This document shows, piece after piece, positions 46,856-59,150 of a DNA stretch of 64,000 nucleotides. Source of the DNA: Isoetes taiwanensis (Eukaryota; Streptophyta; Lycopodiopsida; Isoetales; Isoetaceae). Under the pieces are notes generated by a model, which worked only from the letters and a program-made list of their open reading frames with translations, had not been told where the DNA came from and searched no databases. Position 1 is the stretch's first letter. Each line of letters opens with the position of its first letter. The DNA is taken from assembly GCA_021234155.1 (NCBI GenBank), contig JAJEKV010000019.1:5222284-5286283 (forward strand), in the 5' to 3' direction. The position numbers were made by a program, and so were the translations under genes.

Positions 46856-47070
46856 GTGAAAGCGGGAAAAGCCAATTCAAATTTGATTGTTTTGCAAGAT
46901 CTTCGAGACGCTGGAGCTGCGCCTAAGCTGGGCCAAGTTCGGGCAAGGATTTGCTGCAGAATCCCGCATCCATTGAAGGCGCTGACGAGGGCGCTCATAA
47001 TCCGCTTGCACTCCGCCACTGCACATTTGGAATTCTTCAACTGCATCGAATTCAGGGTTTCGGGCGAGGT
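46856..47070 (+). CDS. Possible exon, unidentified
   Basis: An open frame (LIVLQDLRDAGAAPKLGQ, then IPHPLKALTRAL) ends at a donor-like GCGAGGTAAAAG near 47070. The opposite strand is equally open (SALVSAFNGCGILQQILART), so the strand is uncertain. It might belong with 41835-42202, with the intervening DNA inserted. Confidence 0.2.
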
Positions 47071-47774
47071 AAAAGGCATATTCTGATGCATATCACTCAG
47101 TGAAGTGAACTCAAAGTTTATGCTGCACTGAATTTCAATTATAACTACAACCGACGAGTCTCTACACTAACATCAATATGTATTGCATGGATTGATAAGA
47201 TACCTCCTGATACTTTGGTGCAACTATGTAAAAATAGATGTTGTAAGGAAACCTGTGCATTCTGGTGTGTTTATTATACAATGTAAACGTGTTTCAAGTA
47301 TATGCTTTCTTTCTCCATGAGGATGATACAAAACACTGTTTTTATGACACTGCAGCTTCTGACGGGTCTTTGGCTTCAAGTAGACGTTGACGCCACCATA
47401 TTCTGTGAGGTATGAGTAATGCTTTAGTCTGTAAGTCAATCGTTTAACTTTTGTGCTCGACGAGATCGCGCTCGCGATACCTTCAACCATCTACACTTGC
47501 TATTTACCAAAGAACTCCCAGCTATCGATAACTATGAGTTGAAACCACTTGTTAACCTCCAAATGTGATTTGCACATGAGTTCTTATTGAAACAGCTAGT
47601 TTGAATGATTGCAAAAAGCGCGACCGCGTTCTTGCCCATGCTCGATAAGATCGCGGTGGCAAAAGTCCCGAAACATTTTTAATTTCTCGGTTGTTATTTT
47701 TCGTAGTACTTTATGATCCGCGGTGCTTTTTGCTTACGAGGATCAAGGGCGATATTCACGACCTCTTCTTTGCA

Positions 47775-50700
47775 GGATGGCAGATGTAATTCCGCTATAT
47801 CTACTGGGGAAAAAGGTGGCAGAGGGAAGAGTCCACAATTTCGAGCGCCATCACAATTCGACTGTCCCGGAGGGTATGGTTGTTGTTTCAATTGTGAACG
47901 TTTTGGATGGACAATTGCGCTACCAATTCCGAAAATGGAAATAGAAAAATGGGTGAAGCTGTGGGGACTTTTGTGTTGTGGTACAAGAAGGACATTGCTG
48001 CTCCACTTGTTAGAGAGGAGGAAGCTTGCACCCCACCGGGTCGGATAAAACGATAAACCCCAGGCGGAGAGGGCAATGAGGGGTTAGCCAATGTGAGATG
48101 AATCATGTGCAAGGGCTTTCTAGAGATGAGTTAGTTGAGAAGGCATGCACACTCATGCATGAATGCTGCCACATGGCTTATGCCTATGGTGTTATCGTTT
48201 TTGCCGATCCAAACCATCTTTGGTCGGCGTGAAGTTAGGGGAAGGCTCGATAGCTGCTACTATCATGAGCATATTTCCAATGCCCGAAAAAGATCTCTAT
48301 CTTGTTGCCAAGCACAATGCGAAATGCCCCAAACCGCATGACCTTGTCGGATGGCCCATAGCCTTCGTGCTCGTTGATAACATTCCGGTTTCTACTCGTG
48401 GTTGGTTGCGGTGAAGGAGAAGGATGTGGAGAATGAACCTTACTCTATTAGACCCGAAATTGGCATCACCAAAAAGAGACCTTACAGCATGAGACCCAGG
48501 ACACGTCCAGCACAGACTAAATGTGAAAGAAAAACTAGTCTTTGAGGCTATTCTAGACTTCAGTCATCACTCTCTGCATGAAACGATCTTTGTGCAAATT
48601 TTACATCCCGGAGATAGCTTGCATGAGAACCTTTTCTTTGGAACATGAAGCCCTCGGGCGCACAACCTTTGCATATAACATGCTAGATCTTTGCTCTGAA
48701 AATGGTGTAGTTCGCAACCTGATGTTGAATAACAAATAGGTGTGCGTGAAAGCATGGCATAAAGCCTATGGCATACCCATTTCCACTTTTTAAAAGTGGA
48801 AGAAGCTCTTCAATGACGGCCCACGAATTTGAAAGCACGGAAATCTTGGGGTCTAAGAAGCCAAGGTCTCATACTTTGGTCGGCAATCTTGTGCTATCTA
48901 TGTTCATAGATGAAAACGCTTGAGACGATGCCACACCGCTCGAAAATTACGGCGAGGGTAGCGAACAAAATGTTAAGAGGCTACCTTCGGTCTTGACTAA
49001 GAAGGATATACACCAAGAAGTAGATATTACCGATTCTGAGAGATGACAGGCAAGCATATTTCTCCTTCGTCCTTTAAATGCCTTGGAAAGAGAATCATTC
49101 AGAGGTGGCAATAGCTAAGAGGATAGCATTTTCTAAGTGTAACACACAATGTATTGTCATAAAGGAAAAAGCTTGCTAAGACCGAGAGATCCAAATGAAA
49201 GAAGGGTACTTGCAATGGAGAAAAATCACATATGACTGGCCCGGATTTCATGCGAGGGAGCCTTTACTGATCCTGGAGAGCTTTGTCTCATAGATCTCAT
49301 GAGCACACTTTAACCATTATACATGATAAGATGGATCAGAATAAGACCATGGTCCCTCGTCTAGAGAAGCTAGCAAAGTCTCGTATGGAGGGGTGAACGG
49401 CCGAAGGTCGAGTGTTACAGTGCTCTCATGCGGCCATGGTATAGGTGCCTTGGGCCACTTCTCATTGGACCTCTGGCCTGATGATTCTAATTTTCATGTG
49501 GGATCCTTGAATCATACCCCAAGACACCGGAGAATAGATCGAGGGATAATTGGGGCCATTTGAGAGATACAGATCGTCCTCGAAAAGCGGCGGTAGGGGT
49601 GCGGCAATTTTAAACACGAGATAACCTTAGGACAAAATGATGAATGGCGGTAGAAATGATTTTATGCCTCCTATCAAAGGCCCCATGGTAGCGAACAAGT
49701 TGCCTAGGAGGCTTTACTTGCAGACTAGATAATTGCTCGGTCGAATAAGAATAGATATCTTTTCTCTTACTTGTCATACTTGGTTTGGTTAGGTGTCTTT
49801 GATCAAGTGCGGTTTGGGATTCATGATGGTTGGACACACCCACGATGACATAGATGCCCTATTTGGAAACTACTCTACTCTAATGAGAAGATCAGATGCA
49901 TTGACTATTCCGAGCTTATGCAACTCTTGAGGCGGTGTAGTTCAAAGGCTCCTTCTCCTTACCTTGTGACAGAGGGTTCCCGATTGGAAGGAATTCGTGA
50001 AAGGTTTTATCCCCGATAAGAAGGACCGTTTATGTGGTCACTTGGAACCTCTACTCTTCAAGTTTTGCATGAAGGATGGATGGCCACTAATGTTCTACAA
50101 GATGAGGCCGGGGCATAGGGGAGTGGCTCCCCCGAAAGGGAATCGAGAATGTGGAAGGAGGATGCCCAAGGTTTACCTATGATTCCGGAGGGTCACCTAA
50201 GGTCCTGCAGACCATATGGGAGCTTGAAAGATATAGGTGCATTAAGAGCTTCTATTGCCAAGTACATGATGCCTTTGGGCGCTATTTCTAGAGTGGCGAT
50301 AAGTCATGGTCCAACACATACATGAATGAAGTTATTGACTACCGGGTCCACCTTGCTGCGAGTGCTTGGGGACGTGCAGCCCGGTAGAGCTGTCATTCAA
50401 GATTTCTGGCCCAGTACCAGGCGAGTGCATTGGAAGAACCCGAAAGAGTGTTTGTGGATGAGCACATTGAAGCATCTCATTACGTTGGGCCTTTCTGGGT
50501 AGACCCAAGAACCCGGTTGAAATATTCGACCCCTACCAAGATGTCAAGAAAGGAATGCTCTTGCTAATCGGACCACATGATAACCGCCGGCGTGGTTGGC
50601 TTTTTGCGAAGAGGACCCAATAGAGGACCCTAATCTCCCACATTACGAAGAGGTGTTTGTCTCTTGGTTTGAGCCTGTTGCCAGAAAGGGAACCTCATAT

Positions 50701-50901
50701 GCAATGCAGTATAGGGATTGCTGGAGCAAGAATTGGAGACCCAATCCTAATGACCCGCCACGCTACCAACCTTTGAAAACAATAGACTATGGTTGGGCCG
50801 TAGAGACCAGGTCATTGTCAGTGGTGATCCCTAGTAGTGTGGGGGCTCAGTTGCAAGAATTAGTGGCTAAAGAAGCTAAGGACGATGATGAGAACTCTTG
50901 A
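47775..50901 (+). pseudogene. Decayed plus-strand transposon gene, CACTA-associated type suspected
   Basis: Successive frames: 47778 on (MADVIPLYLLGKKVAEGRV, STVPEGMVVVSIVNVLDG), then GTFVLWYKKDI, then 48163-48414 (LVAKHNAKCPKPHDLVGWPI), 49997-50182, and 50596-50901 (LPHYEEVFVSWFEPVARKG, WAVETRSLSVVIPSS, ending EAKDDDENS). The GRV...VPEGMVVVSI...VLDG...GTFVLW pattern weakly resembles a conserved domain of plant CACTA/Ulp1-associated proteins. Frames shift repeatedly between blocks. Inactive as assembled. Confidence 0.35.
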
Positions 50902-51039
50902 GGTATGCAATGCTCTTTTACATAATTACTATATCATTCATAACATGCAAGTTACAATAGACTAGTTATTATTCATTACGCTCTGCGTTTTTCATCTCAA
51001 CACAAGAGCTCTTACACTATACAATGCTAAACAGGTGAT

Positions 51040-51290
51040 TCATTCATCTTCAGGATCTGTAGTAGTGATCCCTGATATCTCATAGCTCATTCGCTCAGGA
51101 AGCCAAATCAGATGGATCATTACACGAATTGACGCAGGGCAACGAATCTCAGCGCCCAAAGCTTTTCTTCGCAGGTAGGGATCAAGAAGAAGATGCCTGT
51201 CTAGGCAACCAACAAGATCAGAGTGGCTCATTGAGCACTTGATCGCCTCGATGTGGTAAATTGATGAAGGCAAATAATCCATGGGAGAGG
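51040..51290 (-). CDS. Small unidentified protein end, tandem copy 1
   Basis: An 80-residue frame (MDYLPSSIYHIEAIKCSMSH, LDPYLRRKALG, HLIWLPERMSYEISGITTTD) ends at 51040. It is paralogous to 51728-51960, sharing L(D)P(W/Y)L, (V/M)xxHxxWLP, YE(L/I)xxIT and the acidic C-terminus. It is convergent with the plus-strand gene ending at 50901. Confidence 0.4.
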
Positions 51291-51727
51291 AATGAACTTT
51301 AGCCCCGAAGTGAGAAGCTTTTATAGTGAGGTAGAATTATTGAGGTGAATTATTGGGGTAGACTTTGGCGCCATTATTGCTCGTGTATAAGACCGTTGTA
51401 TAAATACAAGTATAATACATCTTTCGAATGGATATATGTATGCTTTTAAAACGTGTGCTTGAGTAATTCAGGTGTGGTTGAAATTACGCTTTGCTTGCTC
51501 TGAGGAATCCAAATCTGGAATTGCTTGCTAAAGAGGCATCTGAGGATGGAGATGAAACTTGAGTCTTACAGGTACATTAAAGCATTTCACAATATACTAT
51601 TTATTATCCATAACATCACTACAATAGACTATTTATTATTCATTACGTCTTGCATTTTTCATCTTAACACAAGAGCTCTTACACTATAACATGTTGAACA
51701 GGTGATAACATCACTGATAACATTGAT

Positions 51728-52358
51728 TCACTCATCATCAACATCAAAGCTCGTGATGCTATTCAGCTCATAGATCTCCTGATCAGGAAGCCAGTAAATG
51801 TGGACTTTAACACGAGTGAGGTTCCTGCAGGCACTAGCAGGACCATCGGCCTTAGATTGGAGCCATGGATCAAGATTAACACCATTTCTTGCGCATTCAT
51901 TCAGATCGTTGTAGCTCAAGTAGCACTTGAAAGATCGGATGTGCTCTGGACGAGGGGGGATGTTCCTGGCAATTAAATCTTAAGTAGGGGCGTAAGGTTA
52001 ATTTTTCAGTTTCATTACAGCCTTTGAAAATGGAAGAAGGGGGTTCAAATCCCCCAGTTTGTTTGTCCATTCTCTTTGCAGGTGCTGAAGAAGCCTCGGC
52101 ATTCACGGCTGGCAAACTCTTGGGCTGCTTCGCTACTGTAGCAGGGAAGCTTGTGGGAGAAACCTGACTGCCTACTTTTTTAGAAGCTTCATCCGCTCCT
52201 GCTTTAGTGCATCCAGTAGGGGCAGCTGCTATGTTGAGGTCAAAATGAAATTCAAATTCTTGGCAATGGATGTCAACGGGCCCTTGAAAATAGAGCCACA
52301 TCAGCGTTTGACCCCATTCCGCAATGACGTGTACGCATGGGATCGCACTAGAGGGCAT
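51728..52358 (-). CDS. Small unidentified protein, tandem copy 2
   Basis: The C-terminal part, 51960-51728 (LSYNDLNECARNGVNLDPWL, VKVHIYWLPDQEIYELNSIT), is paralogous to copy 1. Upstream, 52358-51960 encodes an Ala/Ser-rich stretch (FEFHFDLNIAAAPTGC, KKVGSQVSPTSFPATVAKQP) that meets it with a frame change near 51930. Family unknown. Its 3' neighbour on the other strand ends ELLAKEASEDGDET near 51561, mirroring the end of the gene at 50901. Confidence 0.4.
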
Positions 52359-53083
52359 ATCCCTGAGAATATTCCCCTATCTAATGGCTAGGAATTCACT
52401 AGAGCGCCCATCTGCGATATATGCCATAAAAGCATATATTGAATGGTTAAAGTACTAATCCATGACCAAGCGAAACTCCTAAAGACGTGTTTTTGGAGTG
52501 AAACTCTTTTAAGGCCAAGCTTTTGGTGGAATGTTTCTGAGCGTAACAGTTTCTAAGTGCAAACACCACCAGTAGGTGGAAATTCCTCGAGTTTCTCCTA
52601 TTTATTTATTTAGGTATTTTTGGGGCAGGAGGTTTCTAGCGGTGCCGCTTACCGCGCCGTCTTAGCTTTTACTAAAAACTTTACAACGTCAAGATTTGAT
52701 TTTGAACACAATTTCAAGACTCAAAACTCAATGCATGTCATATTCTTATCAAACTGTTACATAAGGGGGTCTTCTGACCTGAAGGCAAAATAAAAATCAT
52801 AAATTTGTTACATAAGGATCAGGATCTTCTGATCTGGAGGCAAAATAATCGAAGGCAGGGCAAGGATCTTCTGATCTGGAGGCAAAATAACCGAAGGCAG
52901 GGCAAGGGCATGGAGTACCAAAAGAAACTTATGGCAGTTTAGACCATTCTGGCAACAACTCCTCTTTTAACCATAACTTGACGAGGGCGACCATGATGAA
53001 ATACAGTCCAGGTAAATGTAGCAACGTTGTGTTGCAGTTGGTTCCACTCCTCGCGGCTGAAAACAACAGATTCTTGGCAGACA

Positions 53084-53149
53084 GAATGGAATGGAATGGA
53101 ATGGAATGGAATGGAATGGAATGGAATGGAATGGAATGGAATGGAATGG
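53084..53149. repeat. (GGAAT)n pentanucleotide microsatellite
   Basis: About 13 uninterrupted copies of the pentamer. It directly abuts small hairpin-element copy 2, in the place where copy 1 has three CTATT units, so it looks like that element's expanded tail. Confidence 0.97.
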
Positions 53150-53290
53150 GTTTTTATCGTCCACGGAGACCAATTGGCCTATGGGACCCAAACAAAAAGA
53201 GAGCAGCAAGCGTATTACTGTCAAGATTAAAAAACCCCCGCCCCAAAGGTTTTTCGGGAAAAACCTTTGCAGTAATAAGTATGATGGTAC
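53150..53290 (+). repeat. Small hairpin element, copy 2
   Basis: Hairpin 53213-53277 with arms TATTACTG/CAGTAATA and core GATTAAAAAACCCC...GGGAAAAACC. The left flank, CGTCCACGGAGACCAATTGG to GGGACCC, is the reverse complement of 38027-38055. It adjoins the (GGAAT)n tract. Confidence 0.75.
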
Positions 53291-53429
53291 ACTGTACAAT
53301 TGTATAGGACAGTTCAATACTGTCCCGGAGGACACAACTGAGTCCGTGCATCCATAACCTCCTGGAGGTATGACCCCAACAAGCCCACTGCCGCCGTATT
53401 CAATAACTCATGCAACGGCTGGCCAGGCA

Positions 53430-56400
53430 CTAGTAATCGAACATACCGCGCTCAGATATGCGCAAACGCTAGACAGATCTGGAGGGCATGACATTCATCT
53501 TCAATGGCGCCCTGGTGGAAACACTGGCAAAGCCTTTCCTCCCGTGCTTCCCGAGCCCAACGTCCGGAGACGATGTGCACCCGTGCAAATGGAAGCTATA
53601 AATCTGCGCTTCTTCATGGACAGATGGGTGTATAAGTACTGGTGTGGGCCTCTCGTGAGCCTAGGATTGACTTGCTGCTGATAGTGTGCCAGCTTAACGT
53701 GCGTTAGAGCATCTGCATCCCAGAGCTTGCGAAGGAAAGTAGCATCTAGGTACAGCTTAAGTGCATTGTGATCTTTCTTTGTCCGTATCTGTATGCATCT
53801 GTTTGCTTGTACACCCCAACGTGAGAACCACTGAGCTTGCTTGTCCTTCTAGCAGGCTTTGAGGCGTTGGGGACCCATCGCTACGGCCAAAGCAAGGTTG
53901 GGCAAACGTGTATCACCCATAGCGACCACCTTCTGGAAGTAAATAATATGGCGCTCCAATGCAGCCCGTTGAAGGGGTAAAAAACTTGTCTCTTGGAGTA
54001 GGATCTGGTATGGAACTGTGGACTTTACCCCAAGGGCTCGTGCCAAGAAGGCTTTCTGCACGTGCTTGAGGTCATTGCAGGCGTTGAGGGATATCACCAG
54101 ACCCCACACTTCTGCCCCATACAAGAGGAACGGCTCGATCAAGACCCTAAACAAGTGTGACTGGTGGCCCCAGGCATAGAACTCTGCCTTGTAGCTGTTG
54201 TTCTGCATGGCATATAGTGCTTTCCAACCCGCCATAACCCGCAACCTGATGGCAGCATCCCAGTGGGTGGTAGCAGAGAACTCGATCCCCAAGTACTTGT
54301 TGGTCAGAGCCACCTCTACATCTTGTCCCTGGTAAATGAATGAGGGAAGCCTTGACTGACGTGATGACGAAACTAGCAGCATCCTAGTTTTGGCCAAGTT
54401 AACTCGCATGTCAGCGAATCGACAAAAAGTGTCAAGAGCATCCAGGTGACGTTCCATGTCCTCTGGAGTATAAGCTAGGAGGTTGACATCGTCTGCATAT
54501 ATGAGTTGCCGGATTATATAATGCATGAGATGAGCGCCCACACCTCTGTGCTCAGAAAGCCAATCTTCCAGCTGGTCAATATATAGGCCAAAGAGCGTGG
54601 GGGAGAGGGGGGCAACCCTGGTACTCCAATACTACTGATTACCGGCTGTCCTGATGATGTGATACGACTTGAGCATGCCTTGTATAGCCTGTATATTGCG
54701 TTCTGTAAGTCAAGGGGGGTCCCCAGCTGCTGTAATCTGTCCCATAACTTGTCCCGGGGCACTGTGTCAAAAGCTTTTGCAAAATCCATGAAACAACAAT
54801 ACAGGTTTTGTCGGCGATTCCTGCTATCCTCAATCAGTGTGTGCAGAGTGAAGATATGATCAATGGTGGAATGCCTGTGCCGAAAGCCTGCTTGTGTGAG
54901 AGCCTGCACATCTGCCTCCTCTGCCCATATTGTCAGCCGCTGCTCAAGGATGCCAGCCAACAGTTTTGCAAAGAGAGAGCTGACTGGCATGAGCGTCCCC
55001 TGCCTTCTATATGGGCACAACTCTACTACTGGTCCACTGTGGAGGGAGGCCTTCTTGCAATGCTTTATTTAACAATGACGTGAGGACAGGCACTAGCGGA
55101 GGCCCAGCCCATTTCAGAAGTTCCACCTACATGTCATCTAAATCTGCTGCCTTCCCATTAGCTAGGCGTTGCAGGCCCATGATGACATCCCCCTTTATGA
55201 TGACCAGAGCCATGCCCATCTGTGGAGGCATTAGTGCCTGGCCCCCAAGCGGGTCATAAAGCTGTTGCAAGTACTGTACCCATTGCTCCGCGGTGATGTT
55301 TCCTGTGGGCTATATAGCCTTGTGCAATACCTTTCTCCATAATGTCTTGGGATGCCGATCCAGGAGACCGAACATTTGTTGCTGGTGCTCCGCGAGGTAT
55401 CTGGCTTTCTTGTTCTTGAGGAAGGAGCGGTATTGACTGATGGCCTGTGGGCGGGAGATGGGATCAGTGACTTGCCGGAGTTTGTGTTTGAGCTCCCGAT
55501 ACTCATCATCGAACCATCTATTGCGGGGGAAGGTGGTAGCGCCCGAGGTTCTCCGTGAGTGGCATCTCCCAAAGCATCTTTCAGCAGCTGTCAGAAGTAG
55601 GTGAGTCAGTTGAACAGATTGATGCTGAAGTGTGGGGAGTTGCAGCAGTCCCGCCAGATCATGCTCAAGCATCTGGGCTTAGAGCCCTGCACGGTCGTAG
55701 TCCAGGTGCAGCTGGGGCACCTGGGGTGTTGAGGCAGTAGATGCACGGGGAGCCTCCCAATGTACATGCAAGAACAGGGGATGGCGGTCTGAGTCCACTT
55801 CCTCGTCCTGAGTGTTTGTTCCAATGAAAAAATGGGTAACCAGGTGCAGATCCTGTTCCTCGACCAGCAGGTAATCCACCACACTGGAGCTGCCCCCTTG
55901 GTTCTCCTGTCTACAATTGTAGCGGCTGGAAGACGGCCATTGTGCCAACCCATTACAAATAACCAAGTCAAAGATACTACCCAGCAGCAACAACTGTCTG
56001 CCATAGCGTGAAATATAGTTGTCATCTGATATCCTTGACCAAGCTACCTCTGCGGGACTTGCTCGGCTCCTGTGCGTGCATTAAAGTCTCCAAGCAGCAT
56101 AACCTTGCCCAACTGTTTGTGCTGTTGTATGTACATAGGGCTCCAATCTATTCACACTCGAATGAGTGTTATAAAAGTTGCTTTCGGCATGTAAAAAGTA
56201 GCATGCTGCTACGAAGAGGATGCTGCCGCTGTCATGCTGCACGTGCACCCACAAATAGCGATTGTACCTGTCTGTTTTGTGCAGCGAGACTCACTGGCCC
56301 AAGATTGCACGATAGTAGCAGGCAATCCCCCCATGCCCTCGCTTGCCTGTGCACTCGTTGAACACCGAAAAATGCAGATAGCCTGGGAGGTTCGGCAATT

Positions 56401-56530
56401 TGTGCCCTGCATGTTCCCATGTTTTCATGAGGAAAATGAGATCCATATCTGGTGCAATAGAGTTGAGACTCTCCCCTTTCTGCCAAGGGAAGCCTCGACA
56501 GTTTCAAGATACCATCCGGAGGCACGGTTC
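53430..56530 (-). pseudogene. LINE ORF2: endonuclease and reverse transcriptase
   Basis: Endonuclease motifs: LLGDFNARTGAEQ (near 56090) and SVVDYLLVEEQDLHLV with DSDRHPLFLHV (55993-55679). The linker 55672-55310 contains RNRWFDDEYRELKHKLRQV. RT: LMPVSSLFAKLLAGILEQRL, QAGFRHRHSTIDHIFTLHTL, CCFMDFAKAFDTVPRDKLW, SIGVPG (55020-54514), then IRQLIYADDVNLLAYTPED (catalytic DD) and LTNKYLGIEFS (54541-53849). The C-terminus has CQCFHQGAIEDECHALQIC. Frameshifts lie near 55300, 54530 and 53850. All catalytic motifs are still visible. Confidence 0.9.
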
Positions 56531-58062
56531 GTATTTGTTGGCATTTGATGTAGACGCACGATGATCTGTTCCGGTTGCAGGGGGAGCAGTGTGCGGCGCC
56601 TGAGCAGCAGTTGCGGGAGCAGTTGGAGCAGCGGGAGCAGGAGGTGCAATAGGGGTACTGGTGGCACTAGTAGGAGTGGCAGCCAGTGGAATAGCTCCTG
56701 TAGCAGTAGTAATGGGGTCTCTGGATGCTGTAGCAGCTTGACGCATTGCATCGGTGACCTCAGCAGGCGCCGGCCTGAAAATGCGAAGCTTGCCTTGGAC
56801 CAATCCTGCAGCGCCCCCTCGACGGCGGACGTTCCTGACTTGAGCCAGCTGTTGCCGGCGGGACCCATGTTGCATCGGAGTAAGATCCTGGTCGACATAC
56901 AGGGTAGTCCCCTTCAATTGCCTACTCTGACGCAAAATTGCCTCACGCACTCGCATGTCTGCAACCGTGAAGGTGACAACGCGTGGGCGATCTGTGCGTT
57001 GAGCCCCAAGGCGGCTTGCTCGGACAATGTGGACTGTGGCCTGAAATGTCATGCAAGATAGGATCTGATCCTGGATGCGCTTGGTGAGATCCTCTCCTGC
57101 TTCCTCTGAGAGTCCACGTACCACCACATTATGACGTCGTCGACCCTGCTCTTGTTGCTCACTGAGTCGTGAGGCAACATTGGCTGTCCCAACAGGTGAT
57201 GCCTGTTGTCTGGAATGTGTGGGCTGTTCACAGCAAGGGCGGTGTGGTGTTCGAGATGGAGCAGGTGTTGTCTGTCTGTCTGCCTGGTTGGCGACTTGTG
57301 GGCTGTTGGGCATGTGGGTTTGGTGGGTTTGTCTGGCCTCGTGTTGCGGCCTCTGCTACCTGGAGTCGGGAGCCTAGCCAACTCATTCGTGCACTGCTGC
57401 AATTGTTCATGGACCTCGGCATGGAGGCCCCTGCCTTGCTGGGCAACGATTGCTCAGAGCTCCTGTATCTCCTCATCTTGTGTCTCAGCCCTACTCTGTA
57501 GGTTCTTAGCTCTGCCTGGCTGGCTTCAAAGGCGGCTTGGACATTTCGTATTATGGTGGCAGACCCCTCAGCTTTTGACTTGAGGCGGGAGATGGTTGCC
57601 ACTGTATCCTGCTCAGCACACTGCCTGTCCCATGCCATGGTCTCTATGGTGGTGAGGAAAGGGTCCACGCGAGCTTGCAATTCAGCAAGACCCTGCTTCT
57701 CCTGTTGCCTCTGAAGGTGTGCCAAGCGAAGCCCGTCTTCTAACTGCTGCATGCGCCGCTGCCAACTGTCTTTTAAGTACATGGGACGCTGAAGATTGGA
57801 TCTCTTCTGCCAGTCTTGCAATCCGGGTTCTGTTTCTCTCAATTCCTTCCTCCATTTGTTTTGCAGCCTTCGTCTGCACGCGGTTGGTGCATTGTCGGGC
57901 CTGAGCAGCCTTCATCTGTCTCTCAGAGCATTCTGGAACAAATGAAATGGTTCCCTGCTTTGTTAAGACATAGCATTCTAGAAGAAACGAAATGCTTCCA
58001 AGCCATAAATAAGACCCAGAAGGGACATGATCCCTTCTTTTTTTGCTAACCAGTGCCTCCAT
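56504..58062 (-). pseudogene. LINE ORF1 nucleic-acid-binding protein
   Basis: 58062-57682 and 57842-57228 form a long coiled coil (IERNRTRIARLAEEIQ; DGLRLAHLQRQQEKQGLAEL). 57313-56504 carries an L1 ORF1-type RRM and C-terminal domain: NVVVRGLSEEAGEDLTKRI, VHIVRASRLGAQRTDRPRVV, EAILRQSRQLKGTTLYVDQD, then RRRGGAAGLVQGKLRIFRP. This fits the chaperone protein of L1-like elements. At least two frame changes occur (about 57800 and 57270). Confidence 0.8.
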
Positions 58063-58674
58063 CTACTAGTGGCTTACGACTGGGAGCCGCCTGGTTTTCG
58101 GGGTTTCCAGCTCGTAACCGACAGCGACGCCCCTGCGAGCGGCATCCCATCGGAAACCCCTCAAACCAGCAGTTCTCTAGCACATACTGGTTCAAAAATC
58201 TCTTAGGGAGGTTTCACATGCATGATACATGCACATCGGCCTTGTTTTGCCACGTGCAAAAACAACAAACTCTATGATGCTCCTTGAAAAATGGTGAGCC
58301 CCATTTTTAGTGACCCCGACGGCAGGATGACAACATGTCAATTGCCCCTTACCCCAAAAGGTAGCCTACCCTACTCTTATGACCATAGTGCATACTCTGA
58401 ACCATCTGAGGTCATCTTTGCTCAAATCAATTTGTTGCTTTCCAGTGTGGATAGAAAATGATTCAATTTATTAAAGGAAAAACTCCTTTCAAGGTTTTGA
58501 ATTTACCATAATGCCGTCCAAATGAATGGTTGGAGGTGCATAAGTACAACTACAGGTGAAATATCATATAATTTAAGAGGAATTATTGGATCAAAATGTT
58601 AGAAATTTCACCATATATCAAGTGTTAGAATCTGGACTCCTGCTTTGACACCATCAAAATACTAGAATTATGTG

Positions 58675-59150
58675 CTACGTGACCATTAACACACAACTAC
58701 CATTAACACTATTAACATAAACCATTGCATTTGACACATTTAAATTAAAATCCCCCTTCAACCCCCTTTGGTTTGGGTGCATATTCATACGGGGGTTACT
58801 CCGGGCAACGAGAGCTGTCAGATGGGCATATTTGCCCTTTATTCCAAGATCTGGACCGTACATAGCGATCCTCGTTTGTGGGGTATGCATGTACAAGTTT
58901 TTGTATACTGTATATTAAGGTTTGCAAAATACTATAAGGTTTGAGAGAATGTACTTAATGGTGTTAATTTTGTACATGTATTGTAAATTTTTTGGGGCTC
59001 TCGCTGCCCTACGTAACCCCCCCGTGTGAATATGCACCCAAACCAAAGGGGGTTTAAGGGGGATTTTAATTTAAATGTGTCAAATGCAATGGTTTATGTT
59101 AATAATGTTAATGGTAGTTGTATGTTAATGGTTTGTGTTAACTAAAAATT
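58675..59150. mobile_element. Foldback/MITE-like inverted repeat
   Basis: A left arm of about 135 bp (58681-58815) and a right arm (58985-59140) are inverted copies, sharing ACCATTAACA, ACATAAACCATTGCATTTGA, CCCCCTTTGGTTTGGGTGCA and a CGGGGGTTAC block. About 170 bp of AT-rich spacer separates them. No coding capacity. 58063-58674 before it and 59151-59440 after it show no gene. Confidence 0.85.

Larger units (their letters stand above)
53360..58062 (-). mobile_element. L1-type LINE retrotransposon
   Basis: Minus-strand order: ORF1 with coiled coil and nucleic-acid-binding domain (58062-56504), then ORF2 with AP-type endonuclease (about 56530-55690), reverse transcriptase (55310-53849) and a C-terminal cysteine/histidine motif (about 53520-53430). 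Several frameshifts break both ORFs. The 3' end lies left of 53430, but its exact point and tail are not resolved because another small element and a microsatellite follow. Confidence 0.88.

Noticed and set aside
51990-52080. T-arm-like GGGGG-TTCAAAT-CCCCC suggesting a tRNA
   Set aside because: No matching D-arm, anticodon arm or acceptor stem could be folded around it.
53084-53357. Pentamer-encoded peptide frames on both strands (MEWNGMEWNG type)
   Set aside because: Open only because the 5-bp repeat lacks stops; not a gene.
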